A program made the translations under genes and the position numbers. From NCBI GenBank assembly GCA_040755725.1, contig JBFMAI010000004.1:1-59792 (forward strand): 59,792 nucleotides of DNA, in the 5' to 3' direction. The DNA is from JBFMAI01 sp040755725 (GTDB lineage Bacteria; Planctomycetota; Phycisphaerae; UBA1845; Fen-1342). Under the pieces are notes generated by a model. The model made no database searches and was not told where the DNA came from. It saw only the letters and a list, made by a program, of their open reading frames with translations. This document shows positions 49,291 through 59,638 of the stretch, one piece after another (position 1 is the first letter of the stretch; every line of letters begins with the position of its first letter).

Positions 49291-50766
49291 ATGCGCTGGA
49301 CATGCGGGAAGTACGCGGCCGTGACGGCCGCGCTGGCACTGGTGGCGTGGGGGGCGATGATGGCTTTCGGTCAGGCCGCCGAGGCGGACGCCGGAGCGTT
49401 CGTCGACGACACCGTGTATTACGACTACGTGGACGAGACCGGGCAGCTCGCCGGCGGGCGACTGCTGCTGCGCGTGCCGCGACCCGATCCGGGCCGCATC
49501 CTGCCCGCCGCGGTAGAGACGCTGTGGCTCGCCGACGGCCCCGCCGCCAACCGGATCGACCTGGTCGCCGTCGGCGACGGGTACTTGGCCGGCGAGCTCG
49601 GCACCTACGCCCAGCACGTCAACGCGTCGCTCTCCACGATGTTCGCCCAGGAGCCCTTCAAGACCTACGCCAACTACTTCAACCTGCACCGCGTCGACGT
49701 GATCTCCAAGGAATCGGGCGTCGATCACGACCCGACCTACCCGATCTACCGCGACACGGCGATGGACATGGAGTTCTGGTGCGGCGGGACCGAACGGCTG
49801 TTGTGCGTCAATGTGTCCAAGGCGTACTCGTACGCCTACAACGCCCCGGACGTGAACATGGTGCTCGCGGTGGCGAACTCGACGAAGTACGGCGGCGCGG
49901 GGTACAGCGGGTCCAACCTGGCCACGGTGTCCGGGGGGAATGGTTCGGCCGCGGAGATCGCGCTGCACGAATTCGGCCACAGTCTGGGCAAACTCGCCGA
50001 CGAGTACTGGTACACAGGCGAGACGTACAGCGGCCCGGAGCCGTCCCCGCGGAACATCTCGATCCTGACCGCCGCCCAGATGCAGCAGACGGGCACGAAG
50101 TGGGCGCCGTGGCTGGGCGAGAACAACGCCGCCTATGACGGGCTCGTCAGCACCTACGAGGGGGCCTATTACTGCCAATACGGGATCTACCGGCCGACGA
50201 ACAACTCGAAGATGCGGTCGTTGGGCCGGCCGTTCAGTCTCCCCGGCGTCGAGGGGCTCGTGATCGAGATCTACAAGATCGTCCGCCCCATCGACGACGC
50301 GACACCACCCGGCACGCTCCACGGCACCGAGATCGGGTATGTCAAGCCGGTGGAGCCGATCGGCCACGCCCTCGACGTGCAATGGCTGCTGAACGGGCAG
50401 CCGATCACCGGCGCCACACAAACCACGCTCGACCTCAAGACGCTGCACCTGGCCCCGGGGCAGTACACGCTCGGCGTCCGCGTCGTTGACAATACCTGGT
50501 TTGTCCGCGACGTGACCGCCCGCAATACCTGGCTGACGCAGACCCGCGAGTGGCCGCTGCACATCACCGCGTTGCTCGGCGACCTGAACTGCGACGGCGT
50601 CGTCGATTTCGGCGACATCAACCCCTTCGTGCTCGCGGTCGCCAACCCGGCCGGATACCAGCAGGCGTTCCCGAACTGCAACATCTTCAGCGGCGACGTC
50701 AACCAGGACGGCCGCGTCGACTTCGGCGATATCAACCCGTTTGTCACGCTGCTGGCGGGGCCGTAG
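49291..50766 (+). CDS. Secreted M64-type metallopeptidase with dockerin-like tail
   Basis: This is a 491-residue product; MRWTCGKYAAVTAALALVAW...MMAFGQAAEA is a signal peptide. Residues about 75-310 match the M64 (IgA-type) metallopeptidase family. IDLVAVGDGYLAGELGTYAQ is the typical 'gDGYt..e...f' start. The zinc site is LHEFGHSLGKLADEYWY (His226, Glu227, His230 and Asp237 as the third ligand). CQYGIYRPTNNSKMRSLG is the downstream 'P...C.M' loop. The C-terminus is a dockerin-like repeat pair: GDLNCDGVVDFGDINPFVLA, PNC, GDVNQDGRVDFGDINPFVTL. It is the third such protein in the window. The substrate is unknown; it presumably digests proteins outside the cell. Confidence 0.9.
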   Translation: MRWTCGKYAAVTAALALVAWGAMMAFGQAAEADAGAFVDDTVYYDYVDETGQLAGGRLLLRVPRPDPGRILPAAVETLWLADGPAANRIDLVAVGDGYLAGELGTYAQHVNASLSTMFAQEPFKTYANYFNLHRVDVISKESGVDHDPTYPIYRDTAMDMEFWCGGTERLLCVNVSKAYSYAYNAPDVNMVLAVANSTKYGGAGYSGSNLATVSGGNGSAAEIALHEFGHSLGKLADEYWYTGETYSGPEPSPRNISILTAAQMQQTGTKWAPWLGENNAAYDGLVSTYEGAYYCQYGIYRPTNNSKMRSLGRPFSLPGVEGLVIEIYKIVRPIDDATPPGTLHGTEIGYVKPVEPIGHALDVQWLLNGQPITGATQTTLDLKTLHLAPGQYTLGVRVVDNTWFVRDVTARNTWLTQTREWPLHITALLGDLNCDGVVDFGDINPFVLAVANPAGYQQAFPNCNIFSGDVNQDGRVDFGDINPFVTLLAGP

Positions 50767-50886
50767 CCGCCGGTACGGGGCCGTACCCGCGGGCGCGAGT
50801 TGGCGATGGTATCATCGTACGCAGCCGACCCAGGCCGCATGGTGTGGCGAGCGCCGAAGCCACGGGCCGGTCCGCCGGAGGTGGGC

Positions 50887-51249
50887 ATGTCGGATTCAGA
50901 GTCCACCGTCGCTGATCTGCGGAAGTTGGTCGCGCAATTCGTCGCGGACCGCCGTTGGGAGGGGTACCACGACCCCAAGAACCTAGCGATGTCGATCGCC
51001 ATCGAGGCGGCCGAGTTGATGGAGCACTTCCAGTGGCTCCGTAGCGACGAACTCGCGGCCTATTTGAGCGAACCCCGCCGGCGGGCGGCGGTTGTCGAGG
51101 AGCTGGCGGACGTGGCCTGCTACGTCCTGGCGTTGACGAACGTGCTGGGCGTGGACCTGTCCGCCGCCCTGCGCGACAAGCTCGTCAAGAACGCGGCCAA
51201 GTACCCGGTCGAGCAGTTCCGCGGGCGTTACTTCAAGCCGCAGGCGTGA
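50887..51249 (+). CDS. MazG-like nucleotide pyrophosphohydrolase (dCTPase/XTP3TPA type)
   Basis: This is a 120-residue all-helical protein. The metal-binding signature is AIEAAELMEHFQWLRSDEL (E-x-x-E, 'EaaEL.e.fqW') and EELADVACYVLALTNVLGVD (E-x-x-D), as in RS21-C6/dCTPase-like MazG enzymes that hydrolyse non-canonical or excess dNTPs. It starts at ATG 50887; the frame is open further upstream without a better start. It ends with KNAAKYPVEQFRGRYFKPQA, typical for the family ('K...KYP.....G'). It is probably cytoplasmic nucleotide house-cleaning. Confidence 0.92.
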   Translation: MSDSESTVADLRKLVAQFVADRRWEGYHDPKNLAMSIAIEAAELMEHFQWLRSDELAAYLSEPRRRAAVVEELADVACYVLALTNVLGVDLSAALRDKLVKNAAKYPVEQFRGRYFKPQA

Positions 51250-51365
51250 GCGATTCGCGCCCCCACCGGGCCGCCGGACGTCGTGCCGACAGCACGGTCC
51301 GGCCTATGCGCGCTGGTACCGGTTGGCGAGGAACTGCCCCCAGCGCCGGTAAGTTGCTGCAACAC

Positions 51366-51439
51366 TGGGCGTTACAGGACTCGAACCTGTGACCTCATCC
51401 GTGTGAAGGATGCGCTCTAGCCAACTGAGCTAAACGCCC
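51366..51439 (-). tRNA. tRNA-Val (CAC)
   Basis: This is a complete 74-nt cloverleaf on the minus strand. The acceptor is GGGCGTT/AACGCCC, the D-arm GCTC-AGTTGGCTA-GAGC, and the anticodon arm CATCC-TTCACAC-GGATG (anticodon CAC). The T-arm is ACAGG-TTCGAGT-CCTGT and the discriminator A. No CCA is encoded. Confidence 0.96.
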
Positions 51440-51634
51440 GCGCGCGGACCATTCGTCCGGACGCACCAGTGGTCATTCTGGGCACGGGCGGGGGCCGCAG
51501 TCAAGACCGCGGCGCGCCCCCACGAAACCCGCCGACCCTCGCAAGTCGGCTTCGCCCGTGAGGGCCGCCGACGATTGCACGTGCCAACCGGTAGGCCAGA
51601 AGGTGGGCCGCATTTCGGAAAGCCGGCGCCGGCG

Positions 51635-52486
51635 TCACGCCGCCATCCGCCGGGCCTGTTCGCGTAGGGCGGCGATCCGCCGCTCGATCGGCGGGTGCGT
51701 CGTGAAGAGTGCCATTACGCCGCCGTTGGTGCGCGGCTCGGCGATGTACATGTTATGGAAGGCGGGGTTGGTGTCCGTCGGAATCCGTTCATTGCCGGCC
51801 TCCAGTCGGGCCAGGGCGGCGGCCAGCTTGAGCGGGTCGCCGCAGAGTTCGCCCGCGTACGAATCGGCGGCGAACTCGCGTTGGCGCGAGATCGCGGCCT
51901 GGATGAGCGCCGCGGCCAGCGGGGCCAGGATGATCATGGCAATCGCGCCCACCGCCCCGAGCGGGTTGTCCCGGTCGCGTCCGCCGCCCATGAACATCAG
52001 CATGTAGGCCGCGTAGCTGATGAGGCCGGCCAGGACGGCGGCGACGGTGCTGATGAGGATGTCGCGGTGTTTGATGTGGGCCAGCTCGTGAGCGATCACG
52101 CCTTCGATTTCGCGGGGCGACAGGAGTCGCAGCAGGCCCTCGGTGACCGCCACCACGGCGTTATTCGGATTGCGCCCGGTGGCGAACGCGTTCGGCGCGG
52201 CCTGGGGGCACAGGCACACCCGCGGTTTGGGCAGGCCGGCACGGGCGGCCAGCTCCTCGACCATGTCGTGCAGCCAAGGCAACTCCTCGCGTGCCAGCTC
52301 CCGACCGCGCATGGCCGCCAGCGCGATCTTGTCGGAGAAGAAGTACGCGATCAGGTTACTCAAACCGCCGAAAAGAAGCCCAATCAGCACGCCCTGGGGG
52401 CCGCCCAGGTAGTGCCCGACGAGCATGCACAGCGCGGTCAGCGCTCCGAGCAGGCAAGCCGTCTTGATGTTGTTGAACAACCGCAT
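51635..52486 (-). CDS. htpX: Membrane zinc protease HtpX
   Basis: This is a 283-residue M48B protease of the inner membrane that degrades misfolded membrane proteins. The start at 52486 follows a perfect GGAGGT with seven-base spacing; MRLFNNIKTACLLGALTALC is the first helix. A second helix follows (GVLIGLLFGGLSNLIAYFFS). The catalytic site is EIEGVIAHELAHIKHRDILI (HELAH). Two more helices come next (ISTVAAVLAGLISYAAYMLM, AMIILAPLAAALIQAAISRQ), then the third zinc ligand in REFAADSYAGEL. The end is FTTHPPIERRIAALREQA. A complete, typical copy; single gene. Confidence 0.96.
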   Translation of the reverse strand: MRLFNNIKTACLLGALTALCMLVGHYLGGPQGVLIGLLFGGLSNLIAYFFSDKIALAAMRGRELAREELPWLHDMVEELAARAGLPKPRVCLCPQAAPNAFATGRNPNNAVVAVTEGLLRLLSPREIEGVIAHELAHIKHRDILISTVAAVLAGLISYAAYMLMFMGGGRDRDNPLGAVGAIAMIILAPLAAALIQAAISRQREFAADSYAGELCGDPLKLAAALARLEAGNERIPTDTNPAFHNMYIAEPRTNGGVMALFTTHPPIERRIAALREQARRMAA

Positions 52487-52766
52487 CTTGGTTACCTCCG
52501 TCATCCCGTGGCGGGTCCTGCCGGCAACGGATTATACGCGTACCGAGCGCTCCGCGGCGCTGCAATCGGCGTGCCAGGACGCGAGCCCGGCGGAGGCGTG
52601 CGCGCGGCCCCATAGTGCCTGCCGGCGCCAGGGCTCCCTGCCGGAATGGCTGCACGAAAGCGCTTTCGGAACTGCCATTCTGCGTACTCTGGCCACGCCG
52701 CGATCTTCCCCGCGGAGCAAAGCAGAGTAGAATCGGCCGGACTATACCCGTCGGTGGAACCCGGAA

Positions 52767-53252
52767 GTGGCCTTCACTGGACCGAATCGGCAGTCGCGCG
52801 TGGTGATCGGCGGCGGCAGGAGGGAACCGTGCCTGCGGCCTGCGGATGGGCCCTGGTTCTTCGTTCTCATTCTGGCGATTGCCCTGGGCGGGTGCCGCGG
52901 GGCCAGCGGCCCGGAACAGCATGAAGCACTCCTCGGCACCGTGGAGAGCATTCAGCCCGACACCGCCCAGATCACCCTGCGCGTTGCGGAGTCGCGGGGC
53001 CCGTGGAGCGAACCGACCCGGGTGACTTGCCTGCTGACCAACGACGCCGAGGTGTACGTCAATGACCGTTACGCCGGTCTTGAGGGGGTCAGGATCGGCG
53101 ACACGGTGGAGCTGATCGGGTATCGTGACCCGAACCCGCGAACGGAGCGGTTCATCGTGTGCCTGGCGCGGATCGTCCGCAACGAACCGGCGCCACCCAT
53201 GCCTGACCTCACGCCGCCGGCCTCGCGGCCGACGAGCCAACCGCAGGAGTGA
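52767..53252 (+). CDS. Hypothetical lipoprotein upstream of eno
   Basis: The product is 161 residues from the GTG at 52767, or 150 from the GTG at 52800. An unusually long basic N-region leads to a hydrophobic core and the lipobox ALGGC (WFFVLILAIALGGCRGASGP). The mature part is a small OB- or SH3-like beta domain (LGTVESIQPDTAQITLRVAE, TCLLTNDAEVYVNDRYAG, GVRIGDTVELIGYRD), perhaps a NfeD-like or DUF5666-type domain. It ends with a TPPASRPTSQPQ tail. Its stop is 5 bp before the eno ATG, so it is probably co-transcribed with eno. Function unknown. Confidence 0.7.
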   Translation: MAFTGPNRQSRVVIGGGRREPCLRPADGPWFFVLILAIALGGCRGASGPEQHEALLGTVESIQPDTAQITLRVAESRGPWSEPTRVTCLLTNDAEVYVNDRYAGLEGVRIGDTVELIGYRDPNPRTERFIVCLARIVRNEPAPPMPDLTPPASRPTSQPQE

Positions 53253-53257
53253 CGACC

Positions 53258-54553
<1,296 letters not shown>

Positions 54554-54729
54554 CGGCCGGGCTCTGTACCGTCCGCAGGCTCTTGGACCACTGCTCGAGA
54601 GCGGTGGCACGCGGCACGGGAGCTAGTGGCGACTGGCCAGAACGCCGGACTCCCGCCACAGCGGGCCGGCTCCGGTCCGGCGCTGCTGGGGCATGTGGCC
54701 GCTGCCGCGCCACGAGGACGCAGACCACA

Positions 54730-55287
54730 ATGGCCCGTGCCGCTGTAGCGAGTTCGGTGCTCTTCTGGCTCATGCTCCTGATGGGAGCGGCCGTGATGGC
54801 CCCGTGCTTGCTGCTGCCGGCGTGGCTGGAACAACAGGCCGAGCGGGAATGGCTGGCGGCCTATCAGGCGCACGTGGCCGCCCTCGAGTACCGCCTGCGC
54901 AGCGTCCAGAAGCAAATCGAGCACCTTCAGCACGACCCCGCCTACATGCTCCGCCTGGCCCAACAGGATTTCGGTGAGCTGAAGGTCCCCAACGTGGAGA
55001 GCATCCGCATCGAGCCCAGTCCGCAGGAGCTCGGCACGGACACGCCGACGGAAGCGGCCCCGGAACCCGCCCCGGAGTTGCTGCCGGAGCTGGCGAGCTT
55101 CATCGACGACCTGCTGCGGCGGCACCCGCGGGCGGCGGCCTTCCTGGATCAGCAGGTGCGACCGTGGCTGCTCGGGTCGGGCAGCGCCCTGATTCTCGCC
55201 GCGCTCGCCTGCGCGGGCTGGGCGAAACGGCCCAGCGCGACGCGAGCGTCACCCGCGACCGATGCCGCGGCGGCGCAGGATCACTGA
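54730..55287 (+). CDS. FtsB/DivIC-like septum protein with extra C-terminal helix
   Basis: This is a 185-residue product from ATG 54730. One transmembrane helix (about 8-30: SSVLFWLMLLMGAAVMAPCL) is followed by a coiled coil (WLEQQAEREWLAAYQAHVAA, LEYRLRSVQKQIEHLQHDPA) and YMLRLAQQDFGEL. This is the plan of FtsB/DivIC, where the coil binds FtsL and the short C-terminal beta region holds the divisome. A second helix near 150-170 (GSGSALILAALACAGWA) and an acidic Pro-rich linker are additions not usual in FtsB. Location downstream of eno supports the assignment. Expected length is 90-110, so it is nearly twice as long; the function is inferred. Confidence 0.65.
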   Translation: MARAAVASSVLFWLMLLMGAAVMAPCLLLPAWLEQQAEREWLAAYQAHVAALEYRLRSVQKQIEHLQHDPAYMLRLAQQDFGELKVPNVESIRIEPSPQELGTDTPTEAAPEPAPELLPELASFIDDLLRRHPRAAAFLDQQVRPWLLGSGSALILAALACAGWAKRPSATRASPATDAAAAQDH

Positions 55288-56339
55288 TTCGGCGACGGTC
55301 CTTGCTCAGCCGTTTCCAGTTGCGCCCGCACCGTGGGCTGATCGGGGTCGATTGCCAGCGACTGACGCCACCACGTGACGGCCTCGCGGCAGTCGGGCTC
55401 GTTCTGGGCGGGATCGGTCCGGCAGGCGGCCCAAGCCATCTCGGCGAGCCGGTTCAGGATCGAGACGTTTCGGGGATGCCGCTCGTGAAACGAACGCAGG
55501 CAGTCGCGGGCCTCACTCAACCGCCCCATCCGCCACCAGGCCAGCGCGAGGTTCAGCGCGGCGTCGGCCGATCCGGGCTGGGCGGCCAGTACGGCCTGAA
55601 AGTCGGCCGCCGCCACCGCCCATTCCCGCAAATCGAGCAGGACTTCGCCGCGCCGGGCCAGGGCGGCGGGATCGGAGCGCAGAGCGATGACGCGGTCCCA
55701 GGCCTTCCGGGCGTCGGCGAGGTGTCCGACGGCCTGATGCGCCACCGCGAGATTGAACCACGCGCGACGATCATCCGGATGCCGCTCGACGAGCTGTGTG
55801 AGCAGGGGCAGGCACTCCATCCACCGTCGCTGCCGCATGAGCGCAACGGCGTGCTCAAACGTCAGCGCGTCGTCCTCGGGGTCGAGCCGGCGGAGGCGGG
55901 CCAGGACGTCGGCGACTTCTCCCCAACGACGGAGCGTGGCCAGTGCTGCGCACGCGTCCCGCAGCGCCTGCGGATGGTCCGGGTCGTCGGCCAGCACCGC
56001 GCGGGCCGCCGCCAAACGCTCTTCCGCCCGGCGCCGCTCCGGTTCGCCGGCCCAACGGACGTCGGACGCCGCCGTGCTCACCGGCGTTGGTATCGCGGTG
56101 TCGCTGGCGAAGGTGTCACCGGCGATCGGCGCGAGGGGATCACGGGCGGCCGCCGGAGACGCCGCACCGGACGCGCCGTTCATCCCGGCGGCCGTCGGCG
56201 TGGCCGGCGCGGCCGCATCGTGTGAGGCGGTCCGAGTCCGCTCCGCCGTGGGCGCCGGCACGCGCGCGGTGACGACCAGCCACACCGCCGCCCCCAGTAG
56301 CAGCACGCAAACCGTCACGAAGCCGATCAGGAATCTCAC
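55281..56339 (-). CDS. TPR protein with N-terminal membrane anchor
   Basis: This is a 352-residue product. One transmembrane helix at the very N-terminus (MRFLIGFVTVCVLLLGAAVW) is followed by an Ala/Thr/Pro-rich linker (about 27-95). The TPR region follows: RRAEERLAAARAVLADDPDH, ALRDACAALATLRRWGEVAD, LTFEHAVALMRQRRWMECLP, AWFNLAVAHQAVGHLADARK, ALARRGEVLLDLREWAVAAA, AALNLALAWWRMGRLSEARD. Repeats have the usual W/L..G...Y..A..F..A pattern. Its 3' end overlaps the FtsB-like gene by 7 bp in a convergent tail-to-tail arrangement, so the two transcripts would be antisense at their ends. It is probably an envelope scaffold; partner unknown. Confidence 0.83.
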   Translation of the reverse strand: MRFLIGFVTVCVLLLGAAVWLVVTARVPAPTAERTRTASHDAAAPATPTAAGMNGASGAASPAAARDPLAPIAGDTFASDTAIPTPVSTAASDVRWAGEPERRRAEERLAAARAVLADDPDHPQALRDACAALATLRRWGEVADVLARLRRLDPEDDALTFEHAVALMRQRRWMECLPLLTQLVERHPDDRRAWFNLAVAHQAVGHLADARKAWDRVIALRSDPAALARRGEVLLDLREWAVAAADFQAVLAAQPGSADAALNLALAWWRMGRLSEARDCLRSFHERHPRNVSILNRLAEMAWAACRTDPAQNEPDCREAVTWWRQSLAIDPDQPTVRAQLETAEQGPSPNQ

Positions 56340-56814
56340 GGGTAACCGTCAGCAAGTCAGGCGGGCGCGGCCCGCGCCGGCGCGTTGTATCGGCGCGGTC
56401 CGCGCCGAGCAAGCCCGGCGATTCCCCGCAACCGATGTTGTTGAGCGGCGGGTGAGGGGGTGATCGCGGCGGGACCGGCGCGTTGTTTTCGGCGCTCCCG
56501 CGGCCCCCAGAACCCTACCGCGAACCTGCTCTCTGTACCTTCCCGCGCAAACCCTCGCTCCGGCGAGCCCTAAACGGGTATTCACAGTCGTGCGACCTGG
56601 GAGGGCGAGGCTGTCTCCTGCGGCACCCCGCCGGCCTGCCGAGCCGCCGCTCGCCGGGAGGCTCACCCTCCCCGCGGGCGTCCCATGATCTTGAATGCCC
56701 AACTAGTAACCAGCCCGCGGATTCGCTGCCCGCGTGGCCGCGGCCTTGGCGGCTCCACTTCCGGCGGTATCCTGATGCCGTCCGGGCCCGCCGGGACCGG
56801 CGAGGGCGTGCAGC
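56340..56814. other. 475-bp gene-free stretch upstream of the restriction-modification gene
   Basis: It holds the family-B repeat at 56600-56705 and GC-rich filler. No credible frame was found. The Shine-Dalgarno-like stretch GGCGAGGG lies at 56796-56803 before the ATG. Confidence 0.45.
56600..56705 (+). repeat. Dispersed repeat family B, full copy
   Basis: GGGCGAGGCTGTCTCCTGCGG, CACCCCGCCGGCCTGCC, GAGCCG...GCCGGGAGGCTCACCC, ending ATCTTGAATGCCCAACTAG. It aligns along its whole length with 15524-15624 and at its tail with 5231-5319. Confidence 0.75.
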
Positions 56815-59638
56815 ATGGCCAAGCGATCCGCGGGCGACGCGGCTGATCGGAGCGTGCAGGAAGCGCAGTTCCCCGCTCGGCAGGCAGTCGAGCAATACTT
56901 GGCCGAAATCCAGGCCATTCGCGCGACGGGGGCGGGCGTCCCTGAGACCTCGTACTACCCCGCCCTGTCCAACCTTTTCAACGCCGCCGGGGCCGCGCTG
57001 CGACCGAAGGTCCGCTGCGTGATCCACCCGCGTGACACCGGGGCGGGCATCCCCGACGGCGGCCTATTCACGGCGGACCAGTTTCAGCAGCCGACCGACG
57101 CGGAGCCAGACGCGGGGCAACTTCCCGCGCGAGGCGCCATCGAAGTCAAGGCCCCGGACCGCGACGTGCGGGACATCGCCGACAGCCCGCAGGTCGGCGG
57201 TTACCTCCGCCGCTACGGCATCGTCATTGTCACCAACCTGCGTGCCTTCCTGGTTCTCGAACGCGGCCCCGACGGCCGGCCCGGCGTGCGCGAGTCGTTC
57301 ACGCTCGCCCCCGACGAAGGCACCTTCTGGCACGAGGTCGTCGCCCACCCCCGCGCCGCGGCCCAGCAGATCGGTGACCAGTTCTTCGAGTTCATCCTCC
57401 GGGCTGGCCTCCACGCCGCCCCGCTCATCAACCCCAAGGACGTCGCGTGGTTCCTGGCGTCATACGCCCGCGACGCCCTGGCTCGCGTGGAGCGGCGGAA
57501 GGAACTGCCCGCGCTGCGGCAGGTGCGCACCGCCCTCGAAGAAGCCCTGGGCATGGAGTTCACCGGCGACCGCGGCGAGCACTTCTTCCGCTCGACGCTC
57601 GTACAGACGCTCTTTTACGGCGTCTTCTCCGCGTGGGTGCTGTGGCACCGGGAGAACCCCGCCGGCCGGGCCCGGTTTGAATGGAAGTCAGCGGAGTGGT
57701 CGCTGCACGTCCCGTTCATCCGCACGCTGTACGAGGAGGTGGCCAAGCCGAGCCGGCTGGGGCCGCTGGAGCTGGTCGAGGTGCTGGATTGGGCCGCGGG
57801 CGTGCTGAACCGCGTGGACCGCGACGGGTTCTTTCAGCGGTTCCAGGACGAAAGCGCGGTGCAGTATTTCTACGAGCCGTTCCTGGAGGCGTACGACCCG
57901 GAGCTGCGCAAGGCGCTGGGCGTGTGGTACACGCCGCCGGAGATCGTGCAGTACCAGGTGGCGCGGGTGGACACGGTGCTGCGCGAGGAGCTGGGGCTGG
58001 CGGACGGGCTGGCCGACCCGAACGTGATCGTCCTGGACCCGTGCTGCGGGACGGGGGCGTACTTGGTCGAGGTGTTGAAGCAGATCGAGCGGAACCTGCG
58101 GGCGAAGAACCATGACGCGCTGCTGGGGCATGATGTCAAGAACGCCGCCCTGACGCGCGTGTTCGGGTTCGAGATTCTGCCCGCGCCGTTCGTTGTCTCC
58201 CACCTCCAGTTGGGCGTGGTGCTCCAGAATCTGGGCGTCCCGCTGTCTCACGGGCAGGGCGAGCGCGTGGGGGTCTACCTGACCAACGCCCTGACCGGCT
58301 GGGAGCCGCCCAAGGAGGGCAAGCAGCGGGTCATGGCGTGGGTCGAGCTCCAGGAGGAGCGCGACGCCGCCGAACGTGTCAAACGTGAGCACAAGATACT
58401 CGTTGTGCTGGGTAATCCACCCTACAACGCCTTCGCCGGCGTGAGCCCGAAGGAAGAACAGGGGTTGGTCGAACCCTACAAGAGGGGCCTGAACACGCCG
58501 ACGAGTGCCGGCGGCTGGGGTATCAAGAAGTTCAATCTGGACGACCTGTACGTGCGGTTCTTCCGCGTGGCGGAACGGCGCATCGCGGAGATGACGGGAC
58601 AGGGCGTGGTGTCGTTCATCTCCAATTTCTCGTACCTCGGCGATCCGTCGTTCGTTGTCATGCGGCAACGCTTCCTCAGCGAGTTCGACAAGCTCTGGCT
58701 GGATTGCATGAACGGTGACAGCCGGGAGACGGGCAAGCTCACGCCCGAGGGTCGGCCCGACCCGTCGGTCTTTTCAACGGAGTACAACCGCGAGGGGATC
58801 CGCGTCGGCACGGCGGTCTGCGTCCTGGTCCGCCGGCCGGACCGCGGGAAACGCCCGGTGGTCCGCTTCCGCCACTTCTGGCGGCGCAGCCAAGCGGGCG
58901 GAGTTGCTGGAAAGCCTCCGCCGTAAGCGCTTCGACGCGGCGTACACACTCGCTCGCCCCAAACCGGAGAATCGGTTCTCGTTCCGGCCCGAGAAGGTGG
59001 GGCGGCACTATGCATCGTGGCCAAGGGCCTCAGAAATCGGGCTGGCGCACTTCAACGGTCCGGTCGAACGGAGAGGTGGCGCGCTCATCTCCATTGACAG
59101 GCAACCGCTCGAGGTGCGTCTGCGCGCCTATTTCGACCCCGCCATCTCTGACACACAGGTTGCTGGTCTCCACTCATCACTTCTGATGACGGGAAACCGC
59201 ATTGTCGGCCCCAAGGCGCGTGCGAAGCTGCTGCGCGAGCACTCCTTCGATCGGTCACGAATCGCGCGCTACCCCTTCAAGGTGTTTGACGTGCGGTGGG
59301 CCTACCTGGCGAACATACGACCGCTCTTCAGCGAACCGAGTCCCGACTTGCTGCGCCAGGCATTTCAAGGCAACAAGTTCTTCATTACGCGGGATACGGC
59401 TGACAAGGCACGAGAGGGCCCGCCTTTCTACTTCTCGCCCCTTGTGTGTGACTACGACTGCATCTCCGGCCACGCCAGGCACTTCGCGGTCCTTCTTCGC
59501 GACGGACAGAGCCTTGGCCGAGGCGAGAGCCACCTGTTTGACAACGGCCAACCCCACGCCAATCTCTCGCTGCGGGCCCGCGTCTACCTGGCCATGAAAC
59601 GTTTCACACAAAGTGAGACACATGTCCATGCCGAATAA
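56815..59638 (+). pseudogene. Single-chain restriction-modification enzyme with a frameshift
   Basis: The gene encodes one polypeptide of about 940 residues if a single extra base near 58882 is ignored. The N-terminal PD-(D/E)xK-type nuclease has IPDGGLFTA (Asp81) and GAIEVKAPDRD (Glu110, Lys112). A helical region follows. The adenine methyltransferase has LGVWYTPPEIVQYQVARVD, motif I DPCCGTGAYLVEV (about 408) and motif IV LGNPPYNAFAG (533). The layout fits type IIG/type ISP-like enzymes, without a visible helicase. The first frame ends at 58926; the second frame, from 58883 on, continues with GAAKRAELLESLRRKRFDAA and the specificity-type C-terminus. So either the gene is inactivated or the extra C is a sequencing or assembly error. 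Confidence 0.82.
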
